Source of the DNA: Sideroxyarcus sp.
GTDB taxonomy: Bacteria; Pseudomonadota; Gammaproteobacteria; Burkholderiales; Gallionellaceae
Direction of reading: 5' to 3'
Length of the DNA stretch: 64,000 bases
NCBI GenBank assembly: GCA_030651895.1
Contig: JAUSBR010000004.1
Coordinates: 124,001 to 188,000 of the forward strand
Shown here: positions 32,180 to 45,394 of the stretch, piece after piece
Layout of the letters: every line of letters begins with the position of its first letter
Position numbering within the stretch: the first letter of the stretch is position 1
The notes under the pieces: generated by a model
Seen by the model: only the letters and a program-made list of their open reading frames with translations
What the model was told of the DNA's origin: nothing
Database searches by the model: none
Position numbers and translations under genes: made by a program

Positions 32180-35100
32180 TCACTGCACGCCGTTGCCAAA
32201 GCGGGCAATCAACTCCTCGCTTCGCAGCGGATGCGCGAACAGATAACCTTGCCCGATATCGCACCCCGCGTTGCGCAACACTGCCAGCTGTTCCTCGGTC
32301 TCGATCCCTTCAGCCACCACACTGAAACCCAGTGCCTGCGCCATCAGCAGGATGGTCTTGGCGATGGCTTGGGCATCCGCATCGTGCGCGATATCAGTGA
32401 CGAAGTTCTGCGCGATCTTCAATTCAAAGATCGGCAGGCGGCGCAGATAGGCGAGCGATGAATAGCCCGTGCCGAAATCGTCGATGCTGAGACGGATACC
32501 CAGAGACTTCAGTTCCTGCAACACCTGCTGTGCCTGCTCGGTATCTTCGGCCAGTGCACTTTCGGTCAGCTCCAGCATCACTCGGTGGGCATCGAGACCG
32601 TGCTGACTGAGCAGGCGCAACATCATTGCGGGGATGTTGCTGCGACGGAACTGGTAGGGCGAGACATTGATGGAGACGCGCGGAATAGCGTGCCCCTGCT
32701 TGACCCATGCCGCCATCTGCCTGCACGCCGTCGCGGCGACCCACTCACCGAGACGATCGATGATGCCGGTCTTCTCCGCCAGCGGAATGAACTTGGATGG
32801 CGGGATCAGCCCTTCGACCGGATGCTGCCAACGCACCAGCGCCTCGACCCCGACCAGGCGACCGCTTTCGATATCCAGTTGCGGCTGGTACATCAGGAAC
32901 AACTCGTCACGCTCGATGGCGCCGCGCAATTCGGTCTCCAGTTTGAGGCGCTCGTCGGCAACCCGCTTCAGTTCGTCGGTAAAGAAATGGTGTCCGCGCT
33001 TGCCTCCGTCCTTGGCCTGATACATGGCGCTGTCGGCGTTCTTCAACAGCGTTTCCGGATCGATGCCGTCATTGGGGTAGAGGCAGATGCCGATACTGGC
33101 ACCGGGATAGACGTTCTGTCGCCCGATCGGATGCGGGCGCAACATCGCGTCGGCGATGCGATGGGCGGTCATCTCCGCCTCGGCCACGGTCGCTTCTTCA
33201 ATCAGCAAGGCGAACTCGTCACCCCCGAAGCGGGCCACGGTGTCGCCACCGCGCACGCAGTCGCGCAAGCGGGACGATATCTCCTTGAGCAGATCGTCAC
33301 CGGCGGCATGGCCCATGGAGTCGTTGATGACCTTGAAGTTGTCCAGATCGATGAACAGCACCGCGAAAGTGTTTTCGCTACGCTCAGAGTGCGCGATAGC
33401 CTGGCGCAGCCGATCCAGGAAAAGCGCGCGATTGGGCAGCCCGGTCAATTCGTCGTGTGTGGCCAAAAACTCGACCTTGCGCTGCGATTCCTTGACCACG
33501 GAAATGTCGCTGAAGATGCCGACGTAATTGATGATATTGCCTTCCGGATCGTTCACAGCATTGATGGTGAGCCACTCCGGGTATATCTCACCGGACTTGC
33601 GCTTGTTCCATACTTCGCCCTGCCACCAGCCGTGCGTCTCGAGGTGAGCCCACATGCTCTTGTAAAAAGAGGCATCCTGCTTGCCCGAGGCCAGCAACTT
33701 GGGCGTCTGTCCGATCGCTTCCTCGGCCTCGTAGCCGGTCACCTGGGTGAAGGCGCTGTTGACGGTCAATATGCGCTGGTGCGCGTCGGTGACCACGATA
33801 CCTTCGCCGGAGCGGTCGAACACGCGCGCCGCCAGACGCAGCTGATCCTCGGCACGCTTGTGCTCGGTAACATCGGTGGACTGGGTGCAGATGCTGTACA
33901 CCACGCCGTCCTCGGTCAGCAGCGGGAAGCGGATGGAGTGCAGGAAACGCTCCTGCCCGTTGGAGAACACGAGATGATCTTCGAACTCCAGCGAAGTGCG
34001 CAGGCGCACCACGTCCAGTTCCTTGGCGCGGAAGTCGTCGGCAATCTTGCGCGACAGCACCTGCGCATCGGTCTTACCCAGCAAGTCCTCCGATTTCAGC
34101 CCGAAGAACTTCTCGAACTCGGCATTGACGAACTCGTAGCGTCCGGCCAGATCCTTGAGCGCGATGATGGAGGTGGAGTTGTTCATGATCGCCAGCAATA
34201 TCTCGCGGTTCTTGCGCACGTCGCGCTCCGCCACCAGGCGCTCGGTGTGGTCGAGCAGCACGACAATTGCGCCGCGCGTGCCGCGCAGCTTGGTCTCGTA
34301 AGGCGACGCATGCAGCAGGTAATGACGCTCGTTGGAGAAGATATGCGTCTCGCTGACGCGGTTGTTGACGATGGCCTCGTGCACAATGGTCGAGAACTCC
34401 TTCATCCCCACCGGCAAGCGTATGCCGGTCAACGGCTGCTTGATGGAGACCGTGGACAGGGAGAACAGGGCCGCCGCCGGACTGTTGAAGCGCGTGAGCT
34501 CAAGTTGCGCGTTGCACACCATGACAGGAAAGCCAACGCTGTTCTGGATGTTCTCCAGATCGTTGAACAGATCGCCCAGTTCGCCGGAACGCACCTGCAA
34601 CTCCTCGTTGACTGTGGTCAGCTCCTCGTTGGTGGATTGCAGTTCCTCGTTGGCCGCTTCCAGCTCCTCGTTGGAGGATTGCAGCTCTTCGTTGGCGGCC
34701 ACCACCTCCTCATTGAGTGCCTGCATCTCCTCGTTGGAGGTCTCCAGCTCCTCGATCACCGTCTGCAGGCGCTCGCGCGTGGAGATGAGCTCCTCTTCCA
34801 GCTCGCGAACATTGCGGCCTTCCGCCGTGACTGGCGTTGCATCCCCAGGCTCGGCCGCCGCCACTGCCAGCGGCAAGACCTCGAACGAGACCAGGAAAAA
34901 AGGATTGACCATGCCGCGGTCGAGCGGATGCAGGACCAGGCGCACGTCGCGCTTCTCCTCGCCTATCTTGATGGTGTGCGGGCGTCCGGTCGCCGATTCC
35001 TGCTTGTGCTCGGCATGGTGCTGCAGCAATTGCAGATCGGCGCGCAATTCGCGGTGCAGCAGATTCTGCAGATTGAAATTGGGTTTTCCGGGCACGATGG

Positions 35101-36787
35101 CGAGATAGGGAGACACATCGCCGTGCATGTGCAGAATATCGAAGCTGCCATTGATCAGCACCGAGGCCGGCACATAGCGGCGTACCGCTTCGGCCATCAG
35201 GCGCGCTTCCGAATCGGCGATGATCTTGGGGATACCGCGCTCCGCCGATTCGGGCAGACGGAAGGCGGACACGCTGAGCCGCGATTCCCCGGCGCAACGG
35301 CGGTAGATGCGCGATGCCTTGTCCAGTACGTCAAACAGCGCCTCCTGCTGGAAGATGCCTTCCGATTTACCCAGGAACAGCAGACTGTTGGGATTCAGGC
35401 TGTAATGAAAAGTGGACAACACCTTGGCCTGCAGTTCATTCTGCAGGTAGATCAGCACATTGCGGCAGCTCACCAGATCGAGACGCAGGAAGGGCGGGTC
35501 CTGCACCAGATCCTGCCGCGCCACCACCACCATGTCGCGCAGGGTGCGCGAGACTTCGAGACGGTTGCCGACCTTCTGGAAATAGCGAATCGCCAGCCCC
35601 GGCTCAAGATCGACCAGCGCGCTCTCGGGATAGGAACCCTTGCGCGCGATCGCCAGCGCATTGAGGTCGATATCGGTGGCGAAGATCTGGATGCGGAACT
35701 GATTCACGTTCGGCCCCAGCAACTCCGCGAGCATGATCGCGAGCGTGTAGGCTTCCTCGCCCGTCGCACAGGCGGGTACCCAGATGCGGATTTCGTCGCC
35801 GGGCCGCTTGGCCTGCAAGATACCCTGCAGCAGTGAGCGCAGCGCGGCGAACGAGGCCGGGTCGCGAAAGAAGGCGGTCACCGAGATCAGGATGTCCTTG
35901 CCCAGGTGCTCCAACTCCTCCGGATTACTGTCCACCAGCGTCAGATAATCGTCGAGATCGTTCACATGACAGGCTGCCATGCGCCGTTCGATGCGCCGCC
36001 ACAGCGTGCCTTCCTTGTAGCCGGAGAAATCGATGCGTGTCTGCTGTTTGACTTTGATCAGCAGCTTTTTCAGCGTGGTTGCGCCGACCGGCGGCTTGTT
36101 GGCGACGGTGACCGTACCGTGCGAACGCGCGATGATGGCGATCTCTTTGGCGATCTCTTCCGGCGACAGCACCCAGTCGACGCAGCCGGTATCGATAGCC
36201 GATTGCGGCATCCCCGCATATTTCGCGGTCTGCGGGTCCTGAGCGAAGGTGTAACCACCCGCCGCTTTGATGTCGCGCAATCCAGCAGAGCCGTCGCTGC
36301 CGGTGCCGGAGAGGATGACGCCGATGGCATCCTCGGTCTTCTCTTCCGCCAGCGAGGTTAAGAACATGCTGACCGAGGGACGCGGTGTGGCTTCGCGCGG
36401 CCCCTCGATGAGCTCGAAACAACCGTCCTTGAGTTTGACGTTGCTGCTGGCGGGTGCGACATAGATGGTGTCTGGCTCGGGATGCACGCCGTTCTCGACT
36501 TCCTGCACGGCCATCGCGGTCTCGCGACCAAGCAGTTGCGCCATCATGCTACGGTGGGTGGGGGAAAGGTGTTGCAGAACCACGTAGGAGATGCCGAGAT
36601 CGGTGGGCAGCGCTGCGATCAGCGTGGAAAGTGCTTCCAGGCCGCCCGCCGAAGCCCCGATACCGACCAGATATGGACGCAATGCCCGCACAGGTTCATT
36701 GGCTTTAGTTTCCGGAACGGGCTTTTTCTTCTTTTCCAAAGGTGCCGCAGATTTTTCTGTCTTCTTCTTTGCTACGGGACGCGTCAT
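32180..36787 (-). CDS. CheB-CheR-PAS-GGDEF-EAL fusion protein
   Basis: 1535 residues. After a Lys-rich N-terminus comes a CheB methylesterase domain (about 38-225) with Ser46 (GASAGG), His73 and Asp165, without the usual receiver domain. A CheR methyltransferase follows (about 240-500; VPACATGEEAYTLA at 337-350). Next is a long coiled coil of repeated NEEL heptads (about 675-735), two or three PAS modules, GGDEF (about 1187, intact) and EAL (about 1314, intact, with DDFGTGYSS). Fused CheB/CheR/PAS proteins are known; joining them to a complete GGDEF-EAL module links protein methylation-type chemistry with c-di-GMP turnover. No chemotaxis genes are nearby. First gene of a three-gene unit. Confidence 0.93.
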   Translation of the reverse strand: MTRPVAKKKTEKSAAPLEKKKKPVPETKANEPVRALRPYLVGIGASAGGLEALSTLIAALPTDLGISYVVLQHLSPTHRSMMAQLLGRETAMAVQEVENGVHPEPDTIYVAPASSNVKLKDGCFELIEGPREATPRPSVSMFLTSLAEEKTEDAIGVILSGTGSDGSAGLRDIKAAGGYTFAQDPQTAKYAGMPQSAIDTGCVDWVLSPEEIAKEIAIIARSHGTVTVANKPPVGATTLKKLLIKVKQQTRIDFSGYKEGTLWRRIERRMAACHVNDLDDYLTLVDSNPEELEHLGKDILISVTAFFRDPASFAALRSLLQGILQAKRPGDEIRIWVPACATGEEAYTLAIMLAELLGPNVNQFRIQIFATDIDLNALAIARKGSYPESALVDLEPGLAIRYFQKVGNRLEVSRTLRDMVVVARQDLVQDPPFLRLDLVSCRNVLIYLQNELQAKVLSTFHYSLNPNSLLFLGKSEGIFQQEALFDVLDKASRIYRRCAGESRLSVSAFRLPESAERGIPKIIADSEARLMAEAVRRYVPASVLINGSFDILHMHGDVSPYLAIVPGKPNFNLQNLLHRELRADLQLLQHHAEHKQESATGRPHTIKIGEEKRDVRLVLHPLDRGMVNPFFLVSFEVLPLAVAAAEPGDATPVTAEGRNVRELEEELISTRERLQTVIEELETSNEEMQALNEEVVAANEELQSSNEELEAANEELQSTNEELTTVNEELQVRSGELGDLFNDLENIQNSVGFPVMVCNAQLELTRFNSPAAALFSLSTVSIKQPLTGIRLPVGMKEFSTIVHEAIVNNRVSETHIFSNERHYLLHASPYETKLRGTRGAIVVLLDHTERLVAERDVRKNREILLAIMNNSTSIIALKDLAGRYEFVNAEFEKFFGLKSEDLLGKTDAQVLSRKIADDFRAKELDVVRLRTSLEFEDHLVFSNGQERFLHSIRFPLLTEDGVVYSICTQSTDVTEHKRAEDQLRLAARVFDRSGEGIVVTDAHQRILTVNSAFTQVTGYEAEEAIGQTPKLLASGKQDASFYKSMWAHLETHGWWQGEVWNKRKSGEIYPEWLTINAVNDPEGNIINYVGIFSDISVVKESQRKVEFLATHDELTGLPNRALFLDRLRQAIAHSERSENTFAVLFIDLDNFKVINDSMGHAAGDDLLKEISSRLRDCVRGGDTVARFGGDEFALLIEEATVAEAEMTAHRIADAMLRPHPIGRQNVYPGASIGICLYPNDGIDPETLLKNADSAMYQAKDGGKRGHHFFTDELKRVADERLKLETELRGAIERDELFLMYQPQLDIESGRLVGVEALVRWQHPVEGLIPPSKFIPLAEKTGIIDRLGEWVAATACRQMAAWVKQGHAIPRVSINVSPYQFRRSNIPAMMLRLLSQHGLDAHRVMLELTESALAEDTEQAQQVLQELKSLGIRLSIDDFGTGYSSLAYLRRLPIFELKIAQNFVTDIAHDADAQAIAKTILLMAQALGFSVVAEGIETEEQLAVLRNAGCDIGQGYLFAHPLRSEELIARFGNGVQ

Positions 36788-36996
36788 GGCTCATCACTTA
36801 TAAATTTGGGATAGGCACGAACTCCCTGAAGTTCCCCCCTGTCGGGAGGGTATCAAAACAGTCCGAAAATGGTCTGTACGATAGCACACGCAAGCATGGC
36901 GTAACCTAGCCTTAATCCCGACCACCAGCCCGCAGGGGATACCCATATCATACCAATGGGGATAAGAATCGCAGTCGGTGCTATGGATATCTGAGC

Positions 36997-40536
<3,540 letters not shown>

Positions 40537-40644
40537 GATGCTCGCGGTAAAAATCTCGCCGAGATTTTATCACCGCGGGCCGTTCGGCCCCGAAAGAAAT
40601 TACCGCCGCCCCTGTTCAGAAAGATGGCGCCGGGAGTGGTGTAT

Positions 40645-40905
40645 CTATTGGGTTCCGGCCTTGACGCGCTCGCGGTGGACACGCTCTACAGCGACGCAAA
40701 GGATGGCGATGTCCTGCTGGTGCAGTTTGGGAAAGGCGTCATGCAGCGTGATGCGCAAGAAATGCGTCGCACTCGATAAGTTTGAGTCAAGCAGGGGACT
40801 GGCAACGTGGTAGGCCTGATCGAATAACTCGCGCAAGTGATGATTGGTACGGCGTTCGGCTCCGCCACTTTGGGGAGATGCGCCCTGGTCGTATGCTACG
40901 TTCAT
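40645..40905 (-). CDS. Small protein upstream of dnaE, function unknown
   Basis: 86 residues, soluble, no signal or membrane helix. It is likely helical, with several His residues (HHLRELF, TLHDAFPKLH). The ATG at 40905 is preceded by AAGGTGG at 5 bases; an in-frame GTG lies nine bases further upstream. Codon use looks coding, but I do not recognise the family. It is on the same strand as dnaE with a 108-base gap that includes a GGGCCGAACGGCCC hairpin. It could be a conserved hypothetical of the genus or a chance ORF. Confidence 0.5.
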   Translation of the reverse strand: MNVAYDQGASPQSGGAERRTNHHLRELFDQAYHVASPLLDSNLSSATHFLRITLHDAFPKLHQQDIAILCVAVERVHRERVKAGTQ

Positions 40906-41257
40906 GACAGCCACCTTTTCTAATGCCTCTGACTTTCGGCATTGTATGCGCGTATGGCGCGAAGGGGGTGGGATTGTGCTTCCTCATTTCCGCCGCGCCA
41001 AATTGGAAACCGCCCACATCGGGCGGATTACTATTTGACTTAATGGGAGGGATTGTGAAGCTTTCGCGTTGCATCCGCGAAAGCTTCATCCCTTCGGGAC
41101 CGCCCTGCGGGCGTCCTGCGCAAGCAGCTGGTGGCTACGGCCGCCGCTTCGCGGCTTAACATTCGCTACGCTCATATTAGCCTGCGCCGCAACACGCCAT
41201 ATTGCGGCGTGTTGTCGAACCCATGAGGTTCGTCCACACTTCCACTGCACCAAATGT
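40906..41257. other. Hairpin-rich non-coding stretch next to tRNA-Ser
   Basis: No credible gene is seen in these 352 bases. The stretch contains several perfect stems: CCGCCC/GGGCGG (about 41009-41025), a 13-base stem TGAAGCTTTCGCG/CGCGAAAGCTTCA (41056-41088, 7-base loop) and CAACACGCC/GGCGTGTTG (41190-41214). The first stem and its flanks (GCGCCAAAT..., ...CTATTTG) resemble the tRNA-Ser terminator copy (GCACCAAAT..., ...GCATTTGG). This suggests that part of the tRNA 3' flank was duplicated and has decayed. Confidence 0.6.
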
Positions 41258-41282
41258 AAAACCGCCCACAAGGGGCGGTTTT
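41258..41282 (-). terminator. Rho-independent terminator of tRNA-Ser
   Basis: AAAACCGCCC/GGGCGGTTTT, a 10-base stem with a 5-base loop. On the minus strand it starts 5 bases after the tRNA CCA end and finishes with GGTTTTACATTT. Stem and U-run are as expected for an intrinsic terminator. Confidence 0.85.
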
Positions 41283-41287
41283 GCATT

Positions 41288-41377
<90 letters not shown>

Positions 41378-41474
41378 GAGACTCTGTTCCGGTTGACAGC
41401 TTATTTACAACAGGCCGTCCTCCGAAGGGCGCGCATTTTACCAGCAAGCCGCGAAATTCGGGCAGAATGTTCTC

Positions 41475-42851
41475 ATGCGCAGCTTGCTCCCCCTACAGAT
41501 CGCTGTCGTCATCACCCTCTGTGCCTGGCTCTGGGTCAAGACCACCGCCGTCGACCCCCTGCCGGATTGGCGCCAGGGCGAATTGGTGGTCATCGTGCCG
41601 CCCGCCGAGATGGAAGCGGAGAATGCTTTCGAGACCGATCTGGCCGGTTTGTTCGCCCAGCACCTGCAGGTACGGGTGAAGACCATCCCAATGAACATCG
41701 ACCAGGCCTTGCCCGCCCTGGCCTCGCGCCAGGCGCATCTGGCCACCGCCGCCCGCAACAGCACCGACTACCCCCTGCGCTTCGGCCAGACTTACCAGAC
41801 ACTGGTCGAACTGCTGGTCTGCCATGACTTCGCGCCGGGCAGCATCGACGATCTTGCCGGCCGCGATTTGGTTGTCGCCGCAGGTTCGCCGCAGGAAGCC
41901 GCCCTGCGCCAGGTACAGCGCGAGCATGACCGGCTGGGGTGGAAGTCGCGGCGCAACACCTCACCCGCCGAACTGCTGGAAGAGGTCGCTGACGGCAAAC
42001 TCGACTGCACGCTGGCCAACGAAGAGCAACTGGCCACGGCGCGCAATTTCTATCCCAACCTGGGCGAAGCGCTGGACATCGGTTCTCCGACCGACCTGTC
42101 CTGGGCCTTCTCCGGCAGCGGCGATGCAAAACTCTTTGACGAAGCGCAACAGTTCTTCGGCCGCATCAAACAGGACGGCACCCTGCGCCGCCTGCTCGAT
42201 CGCTACTTCGGCCATAACGACCGCCTCGACGCGATGGATGCGGAAGCCTTCATCACCCTGTCGCGCACGCGGCTGCCACATTACCGGCGCTGGTTCGAAG
42301 AAGCTGCCGACCTCACCGGCATCGAGTGGCAGTTGCTGGCCGCGCTGGCCTACCAGGAATCGCACTGGGACCCGAACGCCACTTCTTATACCAATGTGCG
42401 CGGCATGATGATGCTGACCGAGGAGACCGCCGACCGCATGGGCGTGGAGAACCGTCTCGATGCGCATTCCAGCATCCTCGCCGGTGCGCGTTATCTGCAA
42501 CTGCTCAAGGAGCAATTGCCCTTGCGTATCAGCGAGGAAGATCGCTTATGGCTTGCCCTGGCCGCCTACAACCAGGGCATGGGGCATCTGGAGGATGCGC
42601 GCATCCTGGCGACGCAGGCCGGTCTGAACCCGGACGTGTGGGCGGATGTGAAACGGGTGATGCCCCTGCTGGCGCGCCCGTCCGTATACAAGAACACCAA
42701 ACGCGGCAAGGCGCGCGGTGGCGAAGCGGTGATCCTGGTCGAGACCGTGCGCCTGTATTACGACATGCTGAAACGGCTGGAGACGCAGAGCTCCCTGTCC
42801 CAGCGCCCTCAGGCGCCATGGCGAGGCCTGGTCGGCAAACTCATCAATTAA
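41475..42851 (+). CDS. mltF: Membrane-bound lytic murein transglycosylase F-like protein
   Basis: 458 residues. An N-terminal hydrophobic segment (5-24) is followed by a family 3 solute-binding domain (about 34-245, LVVIVPPAEMEAEN...) and a C-terminal SLT lysozyme-like domain (about 270-430). The catalytic glutamate is Glu295 in AYQESHWDP, and the AAYNQGMGHLEDAR motif follows. This is the MltF layout. It cleaves peptidoglycan glycan strands to 1,6-anhydro ends in the periplasm. No lipobox is evident: the N-terminus (LCAWLW) reads as a membrane anchor. Convergent with the SDR gene, whose stop lies two bases away. Confidence 0.93.
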   Translation: MRSLLPLQIAVVITLCAWLWVKTTAVDPLPDWRQGELVVIVPPAEMEAENAFETDLAGLFAQHLQVRVKTIPMNIDQALPALASRQAHLATAARNSTDYPLRFGQTYQTLVELLVCHDFAPGSIDDLAGRDLVVAAGSPQEAALRQVQREHDRLGWKSRRNTSPAELLEEVADGKLDCTLANEEQLATARNFYPNLGEALDIGSPTDLSWAFSGSGDAKLFDEAQQFFGRIKQDGTLRRLLDRYFGHNDRLDAMDAEAFITLSRTRLPHYRRWFEEAADLTGIEWQLLAALAYQESHWDPNATSYTNVRGMMMLTEETADRMGVENRLDAHSSILAGARYLQLLKEQLPLRISEEDRLWLALAAYNQGMGHLEDARILATQAGLNPDVWADVKRVMPLLARPSVYKNTKRGKARGGEAVILVETVRLYYDMLKRLETQSSLSQRPQAPWRGLVGKLIN

Positions 42852-42853
42852 GC

Positions 42854-43642
42854 TCAGCGCCTTGGTGCCAGCAGGATGCGATTGACCTCCAGCGCGATGG
42901 CCGCCGGCCCCATTCCCGCACTGACTGCCAGCAGTTTGTTCAATAGGCCAGGCACCACCACCGCACGTCCCTGTTGCACCCCCTCAAAACCGGCACGTGC
43001 CACGTCGCGCGCCGTCATCGGCCTGGTCCAGCGGAACAACAGCGTGCGCTGCGCTTTGGCAGCCTCCTCGAACCCGGTGCTGGTCGGCCCCGGACACAAT
43101 GTCGTCACCGTGACCCCGCTGCCGCGCAATTCGCGACGGATGGCGCGCGAGAAGGACAACACGTAGCTCTTGCTCGCGTAATACACCGCCATGCCAGGTC
43201 CACCAGGCTGGAACCCGGCCAGCGAGGCGACATTGAGTATCCTGCCGTGTTTTCTGGCGACCATGCCCTGCAGGGCATGGCGCGTGAGCGATGTCAGAGT
43301 GGAGACGTTGAGATGGAGCATGCGCTCGATGACCTCCGGCGCCTCGTCAGAGAAATCCCCCGAGTCGCCGACACCCGCGTTGTTGACCAGCACATCGATA
43401 TCCGGCGTGATGGCGCTGATCTCCTGCCACACCGCCGCTCCCGCACCCGGCTGCGCAAGATCCATCTGAATGGTTTTCGCGGAGACGGCATACATCTTGT
43501 TGAGATCGTCCGCCAGTTTCTGCAGACGGTCTGCCCGTCGCGCCACCAGGATCAGGTCGTAGCCGCGTGCCGCGAACAGGGGCGCCAGCTCCATGCCGAT
43601 ACCGCCAGATGCGCCGGTGATGACTGCGGTCTTTTTGTTCAT
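42854..43642 (-). CDS. Short-chain dehydrogenase/reductase
   Basis: 262 residues, classical SDR. NAD(P)-binding GASGGIGMEL near the N-terminus, NNAGVGDSG, the serine of the VASLAG strand, and the catalytic YYASK pair. Arg residues after the second strand (VARRADRL) favour NADP(H). The start at 43642 is preceded by AAAGGAG. The sequence is of the DltE/YqjQ-like SDR type often acting on acyl or lipid substrates, but the substrate is unknown. It follows the LytTR regulator gene by 16 bases and may be the last gene of the ABC/two-component operon. Confidence 0.9.
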   Translation of the reverse strand: MNKKTAVITGASGGIGMELAPLFAARGYDLILVARRADRLQKLADDLNKMYAVSAKTIQMDLAQPGAGAAVWQEISAITPDIDVLVNNAGVGDSGDFSDEAPEVIERMLHLNVSTLTSLTRHALQGMVARKHGRILNVASLAGFQPGGPGMAVYYASKSYVLSFSRAIRRELRGSGVTVTTLCPGPTSTGFEEAAKAQRTLLFRWTRPMTARDVARAGFEGVQQGRAVVVPGLLNKLLAVSAGMGPAAIALEVNRILLAPRR

Positions 43643-43658
43643 GACGATCTCCTTTGGA

Positions 43659-44399
43659 TCACATCTGCCGAAACAGATGCGCATAGCTGCGGCTCACCGC
43701 GATCTTCTCCGGCCGGTCGCGCAGATTGAGCGAGACTTTACCAAGCAGATCGTGGTGCGCCGAGACGACCTGCTTCACATTCACCAGTGTCCCGCGGTGC
43801 ACCTGCCAGAACCGATCAGGATCGAGTTGTTGGATCAACTCCTTGAGCGGGGTGCGCAGCAGCAGTTCGGCGTCGCGCGTGAGCACGGTGGTGTACTTGT
43901 CGGCGGACTGGAAATAGCACACCTCGTCCACCGCCACCATGCGCACGTTCTGGCCGACCTGAATGCGCAGCCAGTGCAGCGGTTCCGGCTTGCTCTGCGC
44001 CGCCAGCAGTTGTTGCAGGCGTGCCAGCATGACATCCGGGGCGAACATACTGCGCTGTTGCAGGCGCTCGACACAGCGCTGCAGGCGCTCGTCCGAGACC
44101 GGCTTCAGCAGATAGTCCACCGCCGCCTGCTCGAAGGCCTGCACTGCGTGGTCATCGAAGGCAGTGACGAACACCACGCGGCAATCGGCTGTCGCCGCGT
44201 TCGCCGCATCCAGTCCGCTCTGTCCCGGCATACGGATGTCGAGGAAGGCGATGTCGGGCTTGAGTTCCTGCAGCGCCCGTTCTGCAGCGATACCGTCGTG
44301 CAGCACGGCGACGATCTGCAGTTCCGGCCACAGCTTGCCAAGCTTGCGCTGCAGGTCGTCCGCGAGATGCTGCTCGTCGTCGGCGATGATGGCTCTCAT
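43659..44399 (-). CDS. LytTR-family response regulator
   Basis: 246 residues. An N-terminal receiver domain has acidic residues DDE at 7-9, phosphoacceptor Asp54 (FLDIRMPG) and Lys108 region (LLKPVSDER). A LytTR DNA-binding domain (about 145-246, VCYFQSADKYTTVLT, FWQVHRGTLVNVKQV) follows. AlgR/LytR type. The ATG at 44399 overlaps almost with the kinase stop (one base apart), so kinase and regulator form a pair. The likely target is this operon itself. Confidence 0.95.
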   Translation of the reverse strand: MRAIIADDEQHLADDLQRKLGKLWPELQIVAVLHDGIAAERALQELKPDIAFLDIRMPGQSGLDAANAATADCRVVFVTAFDDHAVQAFEQAAVDYLLKPVSDERLQRCVERLQQRSMFAPDVMLARLQQLLAAQSKPEPLHWLRIQVGQNVRMVAVDEVCYFQSADKYTTVLTRDAELLLRTPLKELIQQLDPDRFWQVHRGTLVNVKQVVSAHHDLLGKVSLNLRDRPEKIAVSRSYAHLFRQM

Positions 44400-44400
44400 G

Positions 44401-45390
44401 CTAAATCTTCGCAGGCAGTTCCAATGTCGCGACCGTACCGCCATGCGCGCCGTTGTGCAAGCCGAGGCGGCCCTGCCCGCCGAACAGCGTGGTTAACCGC
44501 TCGCGCACATTGACCAGCCCCGCTCCGCCGCTGTCGGCAGACTGGATACCAACGCCGTCGTCTCGCACCTCGCAATGCAGCCTGCCGTTCTCGATGCGGG
44601 CACGGATGATGATCTCGCCTCCGCCAATCTTGGGCTCGATGCCGTGACGCACCGCGTTCTCGACCAGCGGTTGCAGCAGCATGGGCGGAAAAGAGACCAA
44701 GCGAACATCCCCGGGCACATCGATGAGCCAGCGCAAACGCTCGCCGAAGCGCACTTTCAGTATCTGCAGATAGTTCTCCAGCATGTCCACTTCGTCGCCC
44801 AGGATGGCGCTGTCGCTGCGCGCGCGCACCAGCGCCACGCGCAGCCAGTCATTGAGACGCTCCAGCAGTTGCTTCGCCAGCGCCGGATCGATATCGATCA
44901 GACTGCCGACATTGGCCAGTGTGTTGAACAGGAAATGCGGCTCGATCTGTGCCTGCAACAGTTTCAGATTGGCCTCGATCTCGCGCCGCGCGCTCTCGCT
45001 CTTGATGAGCTTGTGCCGCTCGACTTCCATCTCGATACGTTCGGAGAGCAGCAGAGTGATACCACCGATCAGACTGAAGAACAATCCTATGGTCATCGTG
45101 AGCCAGGTGTATTGGTCGTCCCAACTGCCCACGCCGCTAAGGGTGAATGCCAGCGTCATGCCGACCGCCACGCTGAGCGGCAGAGTGAGGATGCGAACCA
45201 GCCAGCGAACCAGATAGTTCTTCAAGTACGCGGTCGCGCCGACATTAAGAGCCAGCACCGACAAGCCGATGCACTGCGAATAGATGAAGTTGTGCCAGAA
45301 CAGGGGGCCGGGCATCAGCAGGGTCAGAATGCCCGCGATGGCGGTGTTGAAGATCAGCGTGGAGACTAGATAGGAGAGAATCTTCTTCAT
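44401..45390 (-). CDS. LytS/AlgZ-type sensor histidine kinase
   Basis: 329 residues. Four hydrophobic helices (about 8-115) precede a His_kinase domain with the phosphoacceptor His152 in LLQAQIEPHFLFNTLAN and an ATPase domain (PLVENAVRHGIEPK, DDGVGI, GAGLVNVRERL). This is the 'histidine kinase internal region' class that pairs with LytTR regulators. The start at 45390 lies four bases after the outer-membrane protein stop. The signal is unknown; no periplasmic sensor domain of size is present, so it probably senses the membrane. Confidence 0.94.
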   Translation of the reverse strand: MKKILSYLVSTLIFNTAIAGILTLLMPGPLFWHNFIYSQCIGLSVLALNVGATAYLKNYLVRWLVRILTLPLSVAVGMTLAFTLSGVGSWDDQYTWLTMTIGLFFSLIGGITLLLSERIEMEVERHKLIKSESARREIEANLKLLQAQIEPHFLFNTLANVGSLIDIDPALAKQLLERLNDWLRVALVRARSDSAILGDEVDMLENYLQILKVRFGERLRWLIDVPGDVRLVSFPPMLLQPLVENAVRHGIEPKIGGGEIIIRARIENGRLHCEVRDDGVGIQSADSGGAGLVNVRERLTTLFGGQGRLGLHNGAHGGTVATLELPAKI

Positions 45391-45394
45391 CGTG

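Noticed and set aside
32585-35836. A very long open frame on the + strand (over 1000 codons) opposite the CheB-CheR fusion; a similar one lies at 27775-30186
   Set aside because: The predicted proteins have no domain and are rich in His/Gln/Arg as expected from the reverse of a GC-rich gene; the minus-strand frames carry full, recognisable domains.
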